Source of the DNA: Glandiceps talaboti
Lineage: Eukaryota; Hemichordata; Enteropneusta; Spengelidae
DNA: 64,000 nt
Direction: 5' to 3'
Assembly: GCF_964340395.1 (NCBI RefSeq)
Contig: NC_135560.1
Span: forward strand, 248,001 to 312,000
A program made the position numbers and the translations under genes. Numbering within the stretch: the first letter of the stretch is position 1; each line of letters starts with the position of its first letter. Shown here piece after piece: positions 9,901-21,929 of this stretch. The notes under the pieces were generated by a model. It searched no databases, had not been told where the DNA came from, and worked only from the letters and a program-made list of their open reading frames with translations.

Positions 9901-10722
9901 ACTTTAACCTTTTTGAAAAGATATTACCACGGATAATACAATTCTGTTCATCTCCAATATTTCTTCATTCTGCTACAATCTACTTGTGACATAAGGTTGT
10001 CATTACTTATCGTGTGCTTAGTACTGACAAAAGAACTTTTAGATAACTTATACTTTCCATTGCAGATGGGAAGAAATATTGGGCAACAAAATTTAATGAC
10101 CATTCTCAGTAATTATACAAAATCTTCACTTACTTCTTCCACTTCTTGATTGGCTGTCTGGTGTTCATCTGCCATCTGTGTTCGTGTCATCTTCCGTGAC
10201 CTTGAGTTCCACCCTGAAAGGAATGAATCAAACAATACAGTATAAACTTATTGATGGAATGAAATAACAGCATTCTAATATTTGCTCTTACAAGTTGCAA
10301 CTACTCACTTTAACCTTTTTGAAAAGATATTACCACGGATAATACAATTCTGTTCATCTCCAATATTTCTTCATTCTGCTACAATCTACTTGTGACATAA
10401 GGTTGTCATTACTTGTCATGTGGTTAGTACTGACAAAAGAACTTTTAAATAACTTATACTTTCCATTGCAGATGGGAAGAAATATTGGCCATCAAAATGT
10501 AATGACCATTCTAAGTAATTATACAATTCCAAAATCTTCACTTACTTCTTCCACTTCTTGATTGGCTGTCTGGTGTTCATCTGCCATCTGTGTTCGTGTC
10601 ATCTTCCGTGACCTTGAGTTCCATCCTGAAAGGAATGAATCAAACAATAAAGTACAAACTTATTGATGGAATGAAATAACAGTTATTTAGATTCTAACAT
10701 TTACTCTTAAAGTTGCCACTAC

Positions 10723-11067
10723 TCAATTTAACCTTTTTAAAAAGATATCACCACGGATAATACAATTCTGTTCATCTCCAAAACATGTCTTCATTCTGCT
10801 ACAATCTACTTGTGACATAAGGTTGTCATTACTTGTCGTGTGCTTAGTACTGACAAAAGAACTTTTTGATAACTTATACTTTCCATTGCAGATGGGAAGA
10901 AATATTGGGCAACAAAATTTAATGACCATTCTCAGTAATTGTACAATTCCAAAATCTTCACTTACTTCTTCCACTTCTTGATTGGCTGTCTGGTGTTCAT
11001 CTACCATCTGTGTTTGTGTCATATTCCGTGACTTTGAGTTCCATCCTGAAAGGAATGAATCAAACAA
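10723..11067 (-). other. Unit where intron 1 stop is CAA
   Basis: Independent loss of the same intron 1 stop: the plus strand has taattgtacaatt near 10,935-10,947, giving Gln. Exon A is the variant reading NSKSRNMTQTQMVDEHQ. The frame runs through to the stop in intron 2. Other losses are TAT at about 7,203 and 12,195, and GAA near 12,608, 22,634 and 28,462. Confidence 0.4.
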
Positions 11068-12441
11068 TACAGTATAAACTTATTGATGGAATGAAATAAC
11101 AGTTATGTAGATTGTAATATTTACTCTTAAAGTTGCCACTACTCAATTTAACCTTTTTGAAAAGATATTACCACGGATAATACAATTCTGTTCATCTCCA
11201 ATATTTCTTCATTCTGCTACAATCTACTTGTGACATAAGGTTGTCATTACTTGTCGTGTGCTTAGTACTGACAAAAGAACTTTTAGATAACTTATACTTT
11301 CCATTGCAGATGGGAAGAAATATTGGGCAATAAAATTTAATGACAATTCTCAGTAATTATACACTTCCAAAATCTTCACTTACTTCTTCCACTTCTTGAT
11401 TGGCTGTCTGGTGTTCATCTACCATCTGTGTTTGTGTCATCTTCCGTGACTTTGAGTTCCATCCTGAAAGGAATGAATCAAACAATACAGTATAAACTTA
11501 TTGATGGAATGAAATAACAGTTAGTTAGATTCTAATATTTACTCTTAAAGTTGCCACTACTCAATTTAAAATTTTTGAAAAGATATTACCACGAATAATA
11601 CAATTCTGTTCATCTCCAATACTTCTTCATTCTGCTACAATCTACTTGTGACATAAGGTTGTCATTACTTGTCGTGTGCTTAGTAATGACAAAAGAACTT
11701 TTTGATTACTTATACTTTCCATTGCAGATGGGAAGAAATATTGGGCAACAAAATTTAATGACCATTCTCAGTAATTATACAATTCCAAAATCTTCACTTA
11801 CTTCTTCCACTTCTTGATTGGCTGTCTGGTGTTCATCTGCCATCTGTGTTCGTGTCATCTTCCGTCACCTTGAGTTCCAACCTGAAAGGAATGAATCAAA
11901 CAATACAGTATAAACTTATTGATGGAATGAAATAACAGTTATTTAGATTCTAATATTTACTCTTAAAGTTGCCACTACTCAATTTAACCTTTTTCAAAAG
12001 ATATTACCACGGATAATGCAATTCTGTTCATCTCCAAAATATGTCTTCATTCTGCTACAATCTACTTGTGACATAAGGTTGTCATTACTTGTCGTGTGCT
12101 TAGTACTGACAAAAGAACTTTTAGATAACTTATACTTTCCATTGCAGATGGCAAGAAATATTGGGCAACAACATTTAATGACCATTCTCAGTAAATATAC
12201 AATTCCAAAATCTTCACTTACTTCTTCCACTTCTTGATTGGCTGTCTGGTGTTCATCTGCCATCTGTGTTCGTGTCATCTTCCGTGACCTTGAGTTCCAC
12301 CCTGAAAGGAATGAATCAAACAATACAGTATAAACTTATTGATGGAATGAAATAACAGTATTCTAATATTTGCTCTTTCAAGTTGCAACTACTCAATTTA
12401 ACCTTTTTGAAAAGATATTACCACGGATAATACAATTCTGT

Positions 12442-12735
12442 TCATCTCCAATATTTCTTCATTCTGCTACAATCTACTTGTGACATAAGGTTGTCATTAC
12501 TTGTCGTGTGCTTAGTACTGACAAAAGAACTTTTAGATAACTTATACTTTCCATTGCAGATGGGAAGAAATATTGGGCAACAAAATTTAATGACCATTCT
12601 CAGTAATTCTACAATTCCAAAATCTTCACTTACTTCTTCCACTTCTTGATTGGCTGTCTGGTGTTCATCTGCCATCTGTGTTCGTGTCATCTTCCGTGAC
12701 CTTGAGTTCCACCCTGAAAGGAATGAATCAAACAA
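12442..12735 (-). pseudogene. Example of the frameshifted exon B subtype
   Basis: Unit with anchor 12393. The plus-strand ctccaatatttc (12,447-12,458) lacks two A present in ctccaaaatatttc. The minus-strand frame passes MKKYWR and stops at TGA about 50 nt before the exon B donor. I counted about 33 units of this type among the first 73 and none right of 36 kb. Exon A and its splice sites in this unit are intact and its intron 1 stop is lost, so damage is confined to exon B. Confidence 0.6.
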
Positions 12736-13215
12736 TACAGTATAAACTTATTGATGGAATGAAATAACAGCATTCTAATATTTGCTCTTACAAGTTGCAA
12801 CTACTCACTTTAACCTTTTTGAAAAGATATTACCACGGATAATACAATTCTGTTCATCTCCAATATTTCTTCATTCTGCTACAATCTACTTGTGACATAA
12901 GGTTGTCATTACTTGTCGTGTGCTTAGTAATGACAAAAGAACTTTTAGATAACTTATACTTTCCATTGCAGATGGGAAGAAATATTGGGCAACAAAATTT
13001 AATGACCATTCTCAGTAATTATACAATTCCAAAATCTTCACTTACTTCTTCCACTTCTTGATTGGCTGTCTGGTGTTCATCTACCATCTGTGTTTGTGTC
13101 ATCTTCCGTGACTTTGAGTTCCACCCTGAAAGGAATGAATCAAACAATACAGTATAAACTTATTGATGGAATGAAATAACAGTATTCTAATATTTACTCT
13201 TAAAGTTGCTACTAC

Positions 13216-16200
13216 TCAATTTAACCTTTTTGAAAAGATATTACCACGAATAATAAAATTCTATTCATCTCCAAAATATTTCTTCATTGTGCTACAATCT
13301 ACTTGTGACATAAGGTTGTCATTACTTGTCATGTGGTTAGTACTGACAAAAGAACTTTTAGATAACTTATACTTTCCATTGCAGATGGGAAGAAATATTG
13401 GGCAACAAAATTTAATGACCATTCTAAGTAATTATACAATTCCAAAATCTTCACTTACTTCTTCCACTTCTTGATTGGCTGTCTGGTGTTCATCTGCCAT
13501 CTGTGTTCGTGTCATCTTCCGTGACCTTGAGTTCCATCCTGAAAGGAATGAATCAAACAATACAGTATAAACTTATTGATGGAATGAAATAACAGTTATT
13601 TAGATTCTAATATTTACTCTTAAAGTTGCCACTACTCAATTTAACCTTTTTGAAAAGATATTACCACGGTTAATACAATTCTGTTCATCTCCAAAATATT
13701 TCTTCATTCTGCTACAATCTACTTGTGACATAAGGTTGTCATTACTTGTCGTGTGCTTTTTACTGACAAAAGAACTTTTTGATAACTTATACTTTCCATT
13801 GCAGATAGTAAGAAATATTGGGCAACAAAATGTAATGACCATTCTCAGTAATTATACAATTCCAAAATCTTCACTTACTTCTTCCACTTCTTGATTGGCT
13901 GTCTGGTGTTCATCTGCCATCTGTGTTCGTGTCATCTTCCGTGACCTTGAGTTCCATCCTGAAAGGAATGAATCAAACAATACAGTATAAACTTATTGAT
14001 GGAATGAAATAACAGTTAGTTAGATTCTAATATTTACTCTTAAAGTTGCCACTACTCAATTTAACCTTTTTGAAAAAATATTACCACGGATAATATAATT
14101 CTGTTCATCTCCAATATTTCTTCATTCTGCTACAATCTACTTGTGACATAAGGTTGTCATTACTTGTCGTGTGCTTAGTACTGACAAAAGAACTTTTTGA
14201 TTACTTATACATTCCATTGCAGATGGGAAGAAATATTGTGCAACAAAATTTAATGACCATTCTCAGTAATTATACAATTCCAAAATCTTCACTTACTTCT
14301 TCCACTTCTTGATTGGCTGTCTGGTGTTCATCTGCCATCTGTGTTCGTGTCATCTTCCGTGACCTTGAGTTCCATCCTGAAAGGAATGAATCAAACAATA
14401 CAGTATAAACTTATTGAAGGAATGAAATAAGAGTTAGTTAGATTCTAATATTTACTCTTAAAGTTGCCACTACTCAATTTAACTTTTTTGAAAAGATATT
14501 ACCACGGATAATACAATTCTGTTCATCTCCAATATTTCTTCATTGTGCTACAATCTACTTGTGACATAAGGTTGTCATTACTTGTCGTGTGCTTAGTACT
14601 GACAAAAGAACTTTTTGATTACTTATACTTTCCATTGCAGATGGGAAGAAATATTGGGCAACAAAATTTAATGACCATTCTCAGTAATTATACAATTCCA
14701 AAATCTTCACTTACTTCTTCCACTTCTTGATTGGCTGTCTGGTGTTCATCTGCCATCTGTGTTCGTGTCATCTTCCGTGACCTTGAGTTCCATCCTGAAA
14801 GGAATGAATCAAACAATACAGTATAAACTTATTGATGGAATGAAATAAGAGTTAGTTAGATTCTAATATTTACTCTTAAAGTTGCCACTACTCAATTTAA
14901 CTTTTTTGAAAAGATATTACCACGGATAATAAAATTCTATTCATCTCCAAAATATTTCTTCATTGTGCTACAATCTACTTGTGACATAAGGTTGTCATTA
15001 CTTGTCATGTGGTTAGTACTGACAAAAGAACTTTTAGATAACTTATACTTTCCATTGCAGATGGGAAGAAATATTGGGCAACAAAATTTAATGACCATTC
15101 TAAGTAATTATACAATTCCAAAATCTTCACTTACTTCTTCCACTTCTTGATTGGCTGTCTGGTGTTCATCTGCCATCTGTGTTCGTGTCATCTTCCGTGA
15201 CCTTGAGTTCCATCCTGAAAGGAATGAATCAAACAATACAGTATAAACTTATTGATGGAATGAAATAACAGTTATTTAGATTCTAATATTTACTCTTAAA
15301 GTTGCCACTACTCAATTTAACCTTTTTGAAAAGATATTACCACGGTTAATACAATTCTGTTCATCTCCAAAATATTTCTTCATTCTGCTACAATCTACTT
15401 GTGACATAAGGTTGTCATTACTTGTCGTGTGCTTTTTACTGACAAAAGAACTTTTTGATTACTTATACATTCCATTGCAGATGGGAAGAAATATTGTGCA
15501 ACAAAATTTAATGACCATTCTCAGTAATTATACAATTCCAAAATCTTCACTTACTTCTTCCACTTCTTGATTGGCTGTCTGGTGTTCATCTGCCATCTGT
15601 GTTCGTGTCATCTTCCGTGACCTTGAGTTCCATCCTGAAAGGAATGAATCAAACAATACAGTATAAACTTATTGAAGGAATGAAATAAGAGTTAGTTAGA
15701 TTCTAATATTTACTCTTAAAGTTGCCACTACTCAATTTAACTTTTTTGAAAAGATATTACCACGGATAATACAATTCTGTTCATCTCCAATATTTCTTCA
15801 TTGTGCTACAATCTACTTGTGACATAAGGTTGTCATTACTTGTCGTGTGCTTAGTACTGACAAAAGAACTTTTTGATTACTTATACTTTCCATTGCAGAT
15901 GGGAAGAAATATTGGGCAACAAAATTTAATGACCATTCTCAGTAATTATACAATTCCAAAATCTTCACTTACTTCTTCCACTTCTTGATTGGCTGTCTGG
16001 TGTTCATCTGCCATCTGTGTTCGTGTCATCTTCCGTGACCTTGAGTTCCATCCTGAAAGGAATGAATCAAACAATACAGTATAAACTTATTGATGGAATG
16101 AAATAAGAGTTAGTTAGATTCTAATATTTACTCTTAAAGTTGCCACTACTCAATTTAACTTTTTTGAAAAGATATTACCACGGATAATAAAATTCTATTC

Positions 16201-17407
16201 ATCTCCAAAATATTTCTTCATTGTGCTACAATCTACTTGTGACATAAGGTTGTCATTACTTGTCATGTGGTTAGTACTGACAAAAGAACTTTTAGATAAC
16301 TTATACTTTCCATTGCAGATGGGAAGAAATATTGGGCAACAAAATTTAATGACCATTCTAAGTAATTATACAATTCCAAAATCTTCACTTACTTCTTCCA
16401 CTTCTTGATTGGCTGTCTGGTGTTCATCTGCCATCTGTGTTCGTGTCATCTTCCGTGACCTTGAGTTCCATCCTGAAAGGAATGAATCAAACAATGCAGT
16501 ATAAACTTATTGATGGAATGAAATAACAGTTATTTAGATTCTAATATTTACTCTTAAAGTTGCCACTACTCAATTTAACCTTTTTGAAAAGATATTACCA
16601 CGGTTAATACAATTCTGTTCATCTCCAAAATATTTCTTCATTCTGCTACAATCTACTTGTGACATAAGGTTGTCATTACTTGTCGTGTGCTTAGTACTGA
16701 CAAAAGAACTTTTTGATAACTTATACTTTCCATTGCAGATAGTAAGAAATATTGGGCAACAAAATTTAATGACCATTCTCAGTAATTATACAATTCCAAA
16801 ATCTTCACTTACTTCTTCCACTTCTTGATTGGCTGTCTGGTGTTCATCTGCCATCTGTGTTCGTGTCATCTTCCGTGACCTTGAGTTCCATCCTGAAAGG
16901 AATGAATCAAACAATACAGTATAAACTTATTGATGGAATGAAATAACAGTTAGTTAGATTTTAATATTTACTCTTAAAGTTGCCACTACTCAATTTAACC
17001 TTTCTGAAAAAATATTACCACGGATAATATAATTCTGTTCATCTCCAATATTTCTTCATTCTGCTACAATCTACTTGTGACATAAGGTTGTCATTACTTG
17101 TCGTGTGCTTAGTACTGACAAAAGAACTTTTTGATTACTTATACATTCCATTGCAGATGGGAAGAAATATTGTGCAACAAAATTTAATGACCATTCTCAG
17201 TAATTATACAATTCCAAAATCTTCACTTACTTCTTCCACTTCTTGATTGGCTGTCTGGTGTTCATCTGCCATCTGTGTTCGTGTCATCTTCCGTGACCTT
17301 GAGTTCCATCCTGAAAGGAATGAATCAAACAATACGGTATAAACTTATTGATGGAATGAAATAACAGTTAGTTAGATTCTAATATTTACTCTTAAAGTTG
17401 CCACTAC
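13216..17407 (-). repeat. Array block 3: 3-mer duplication with visible crossover
   Basis: Anchors 13216, 13636, 14056, 14474, 14892, 15312, 15732, 16150, 16570, 16990. Units 14474, 14892 and 15312 recur at 15732, 16150 and 16570, each exactly 1,258 bp away. The unit at 15312 is a chimera. Its start matches the 13636 type (ggttaatac, gctttttac) and its end matches the 14056 type (gattacttatacattcc, attgtgcaac). The switch lies between about 15,437 and 15,460. Confidence 0.85.
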
Positions 17408-20400
17408 TCAATTTAACCTTTTTGAAAAGATATTACCACGGTTAATACAATTCTGTTCATCTCCAAAATATTTCTTCATTCTGCTACAATCTACTTGTGA
17501 CATAAGGTTGTCATTACTTGTTGTGTGCTTAGTACTGACAAAAGAACTTTTTGATAACTTATACTTTCCATTGCAGATAGTAAGAAATATTGGGCAACAA
17601 AATTTAATGACCATTCTCAGTAATTATACAATTCCAAAATCTTCACTTACTTCTTCCACTTCTTGATTGGCTGTCTGGTGTTCATCTGCCATCTGTGTTC
17701 GTGTCATCTTCCGTGACCTTGAGTTCCATCCTGAAAGGAATGAATCAAACAATACAGTATAAACTTATTGATGGAATGAAATAACAGTTAGTTAGATTCT
17801 AATATTTACTCTTAAAGTTGCCACTACTCAATTTAACCTTTTTGAAAAAATATTACCACGGATAATATAATTCTGTTCATCTCCAGTATTTCTTCATTCT
17901 GCTACAATCTACTTGTGACATAAGGTTGTCATTACTTGTCGTGTGCTTAGTACTGACAAAAGAACTTTTAGATAACTTATACTTTCCATTGCAGATGGGA
18001 ATAAATATTGGGCAACAAAATTTAATGACCATTCTCAGTAATTATTCAATTCCAAAATCTTCACTTACTTCTTCCACTTCTTGATTGGCTGTCTGGTGTT
18101 CATTTGCCATCTGTGTTCGTGTCATCTTCAGTGACCTTGAGTTCCATCCTGAAAGGAATGAATCAAACAATACAGTATAAACTTATTGATGGAATGAAAT
18201 AACAGTTATTTAGATTATAATATTTACTCTTAAAGTTGACACTACTCAATTTAACCTTTTTGAAAAGATATTACCACGGATAATACAATTCTGTTCATCT
18301 CCAATATTTCTTCATTCTGCTACAATCTACTTGTGACATAAGGTTGTCATTACTTGTCGTGTGCTTAGTAATGACAAAAAAACTTTTTGATTACTTATAC
18401 ATTCCATTGCAGATGGGAAGAAATATTGTGCAACAAAATTTAATGACCATTCTCAGTAATTATACAATTCCAAAATCTTCACTTACTTCTTCCACTTCTT
18501 GATTGGCTGTCTGGTGTTCATCTGCCATCTGTGTTCGTGTCATCTTCCGTGACCTTGAGTTCCATCCTGAAAGGAATGAATCAAACAATACAGTATAAAC
18601 TTATTGATGGAATGAAATAACAGCATTCTAATATTTGCTCTCACAAGTTGCAACTACTCACTTTAACCTTTTTGAAAAGATATTACCACGGATAATACAA
18701 TTCTGTTCATCTCCAATATTTCTTCATTCTGCTACAATCTACTTGTGACATAAGGTTGTCATTACTTGTCGTGTGCTTAGTAATGACAAAAAAACTTTTA
18801 GATAACTTATACTTTCCATTGCAGATGGGAATAAATATTGGGCAACAAAATTTAATGACCATTCTCAGTAATTATTCAATTCCAAAATCTTCACTTACTT
18901 CTTCCACTTCTTGATTGGCTGTCTGGTGTTCATTTGCCATCTGTGTTCGTGTCATCTTCAGTGACCTTGAGTTCCATCCTGAAAGGAATGAATCAAACAA
19001 TACAGTATAAACTTATTGATGGAATGAAATAACAGTTATTTAGATTATAATATTTACTCTTAAAGTTGACACTACTCAATTTAACCTTTTTGAAAAGATA
19101 TTACCACGGATAATACAATTCTGTTCATCTCCAATATTTCTTCATTCTGCTACAATCTACTTGTGACATAAGGTTGTCATTACTTGTTGTGTGCTTAGTA
19201 CTGACAAAAGAACTTTTTGATAACTTATACTTTCCATTGCAGATAGTAAGAAATATTGGGCAACAAAATTTAATGACCATTCTCAGTAATTATACAATTC
19301 CAAAATCTTCACTTACTTCTTCCACTTCTTGATTGGCTGTCTGGTGTTCATCTGCCATCTGTGTTCGTGTCATCTTCCGTGACCTTGAGTTCCATCCTGA
19401 AAGGAATGAATCAAACAATACAGTATAAACTTATTGATGGAATGAAATAACAGTTAGTTAGATTCTAATATTTACTCTTAAAGTTGCCACTACTCAATTT
19501 AACCTTTTTGAAAAAATATTACCACGGATAATATAATTCTGTTCATCTCCAGTATTTCTTCATTCTGCTACAATCTACTTGTGACATAAGGTTGTCATTA
19601 CTTGTCGTGTGCTTAGTACTGACAAAAGAACTTTTAGATAACTTATACTTTCCATTGCAGATGGGAATAAATATTGGGCAACAAAATTTAATGACCATTC
19701 TCAGTAATTATTCAATTCCAAAATCTTCACTTACTTCTTCCACTTCTTGATTGGCTGTCTGGTGTTCATTTGCCATCTGTGTTCGTGTCATCTTCAGTGA
19801 CCTTGAGTTCCATCCTGAAAGGAATGAATCAAACAATACAGAATAAACTAATTGATGGAATGAAATAACAGTTATTTAGATTCTAATATTTACTCTTAAA
19901 GTTGACACTACTCAATTTAACCTTTTTGAAAAGATATTACCACGGATAATACAATTCTGTTCATCTCCAAAATATTTCTTCATTCTGCTACAATCTACTT
20001 GTGACATAAGGTTGTCATTACTTGTCGTGTGCTTAGTACTGACAAAAGAACTTTTTGATAACTTAAACTTTCCATTGCAGATGGGAAGAAATATTGGGCA
20101 ACAAAATTTAACGACCATTCTCAGTAATTATACAATTCCAAAATCTTCACTTACTTCTTCCACTTCTTGATTGGCTGTCTGGTGTTCATCTGCCATCTGT
20201 GTTCGTGTCATCTTCCGTGACCTTGAGTTCCATCCTGAAAGGAATGAATCAAACAATACAGTATAAACTTATTGATGGAATGAAATAACAGTTAGTTAGA
20301 TTCTAATATTTACTCTTAAAGTTGCCACTACTCAATTTAATCTTTTTGAAAAAATATTACCACGGATAATATAATTCTGTTCATCTCCAATATTTCTTCA

Positions 20401-21584
20401 TTCTGCTACAATCTACTTGTGACATAAGGTTGTCATTACTTGTCGTGTGCTTAGTACTGACAAAAGAACTTTTTGATTACTTATACATTCCATTGCAGAT
20501 GGGAAGAAATATTGTGCAACAAAATTTAATGACCATTCTCAGTAATTATACAATTCCAAAATCTTCACTTACTTCTTCCACTTCTTGATTGGCTGTCTGG
20601 TGTTCATCTGCCATCTGTGTTCGTGTCATCTTCCGTGACCTTGAGTTCCATCCTGAAAGGAATGAATCAAACAATACAGTATAAACTTATTGATGGAATG
20701 AAATAAGAGTTAGTTAGATTCTAATATTTACTCTTAAAGTTGCCACTACTCAATTTAACTTTTTTGAAAAGATATTACCACGGATAATACAATTCTGTTC
20801 ATCTCCAATATTTCTTCATTCTGCTACAATCTACTTGTGACATAAGATTGTCATTACTTGTCGTGTTCTTAGTACTGACAAAAGAACTTTTTGATTACTT
20901 ATACTTTCCATTGCAGATGGGAAGAAATATTGGGCAACAAAATTTAATGACCATTCTCAGTAATTATACAATTCCAAAATCTTCACTTACTTCTTCCACT
21001 TCTTGATTGGGGGTGTCTGGTGTTCATCTGCCATCTGTGTTCGTGTCATCTTCCGTGACCTTGAGTTCCATCCTGAAAGGAATGAATCAAACAATACAGT
21101 ATAAACTTATTGATGGAATGAAATAACAGTAGATTCTAATATTTACTCTTAAAGTTGCCACTACTCAATTTAACCTTTTTCAAAAGATATTACCACGGAT
21201 AATGCAATTCTGTTCATCTCCAAAATATTTCTTCATTCTGCTACAATCTACTTGTGACATAAGGTTGTCATTACTTGTCGTGTGCTTAGTACTGACAAAA
21301 GAACTTTTAGATAACTTATACTTTCCATTGCAGATGGGAATAAATATTCGGTAAAAAAATTTAATGACCATTCTCAGTAATTATACAATTCCAAAATCTT
21401 CACTTACTTCTTCCACTTCTTGATTGGCTGTCTGGTGTTCATCTGCCATCTGTGTTCGTGTCATCTTCCGTGACCTTGAGTTCCATCCTGAAAGGAATGA
21501 ATCAAACAATACAGTATAAACTTATAGATGGAATGAAATAACAGTTATTTAGATTCTAATATTTACTCTTAAAGTTGCCACTAC
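17408..21584 (-). repeat. Array block 4: overlapping ~4-mer and 2-mer repeats
   Basis: Anchors 17408, 17828, 18246, 18658, 19076, 19494, 19912, 20332, 20750, 21165. The pair 17828/19494 shares the rare ctccagtattt. A cttgttgtgtgctt marker recurs at about 17,517 and 19,183 (1,666 apart). The tagattataatattt and aagttgacac markers of 18246 recur at 19076 (830 bp). The unit starting at 20750 has two extra bases in exon A (ttgattgggggtgtc, about 21,003-21,017), which breaks its frame. Confidence 0.75.
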
Positions 21585-21929
21585 TCAATTTAACCTTTTT
21601 GAAAAGATATTACCACGGTTAATACAATTCTGTTCATCTCCAAAATATTTCTTCATTCTGCTACAATCTACTTGTGACATAAGGTTGTCATTACTTGTCG
21701 TGTGCTTAGTACTGACAAAAGAACTTTTTGATAACTTATACTTTCCATTGCAGATAGTAAGAAATATTGGGCAACAAAATTTAATGACCATTCTCAGTAA
21801 TTCTACAATTCCAAAATCTTCACTTACTTCTTCCACTTCTTGATTGGCTGTCTGGTTTTCATCTGCCATCTGTGTTCGTGTCATCTTCCGTGACCTTGAG
21901 TTCCATCCTGAAAGGAATGAATCAAACAA
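21585..21929 (-). other. Unit where intron 1 is open (114-codon read-through)
   Basis: In most units the 87-nt intron 1 has one in-frame TAA. Here the codon is GAA (plus strand taattctacaatt near 21,800), so exon A, intron 1 and exon B form one frame ending at a stop early in intron 2. An equivalent lies at 27,413-27,757. The intron is a multiple of three, so retention keeps frame. Whether this unit is spliced or read through is unknown, and loss of the stop may be a chance substitution copied by the 5,828-bp duplication. Confidence 0.4.

Larger units (their letters stand above)
6993..13215 (-). repeat. Array block 2: 6-mer higher-order repeat
   Basis: Anchors 6993, 7403, 7809, 8226, 8646, 9066 / 9484, 9899, 10305, 10723, 11143, 11561 / 11979, 12393, 12805. 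Successive rows are offset by 2,491-2,500 bp. Private markers recur at this offset: ataatgcaattctg (7,022; 9,518; 12,014), ggccatcaaaatgtaatgac (7,990; 10,486), tgtagattgtaat (8,610; 11,106) and ttaaaattttt (9,072; 11,567). Two full copies and a partial third. Confidence 0.85.
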
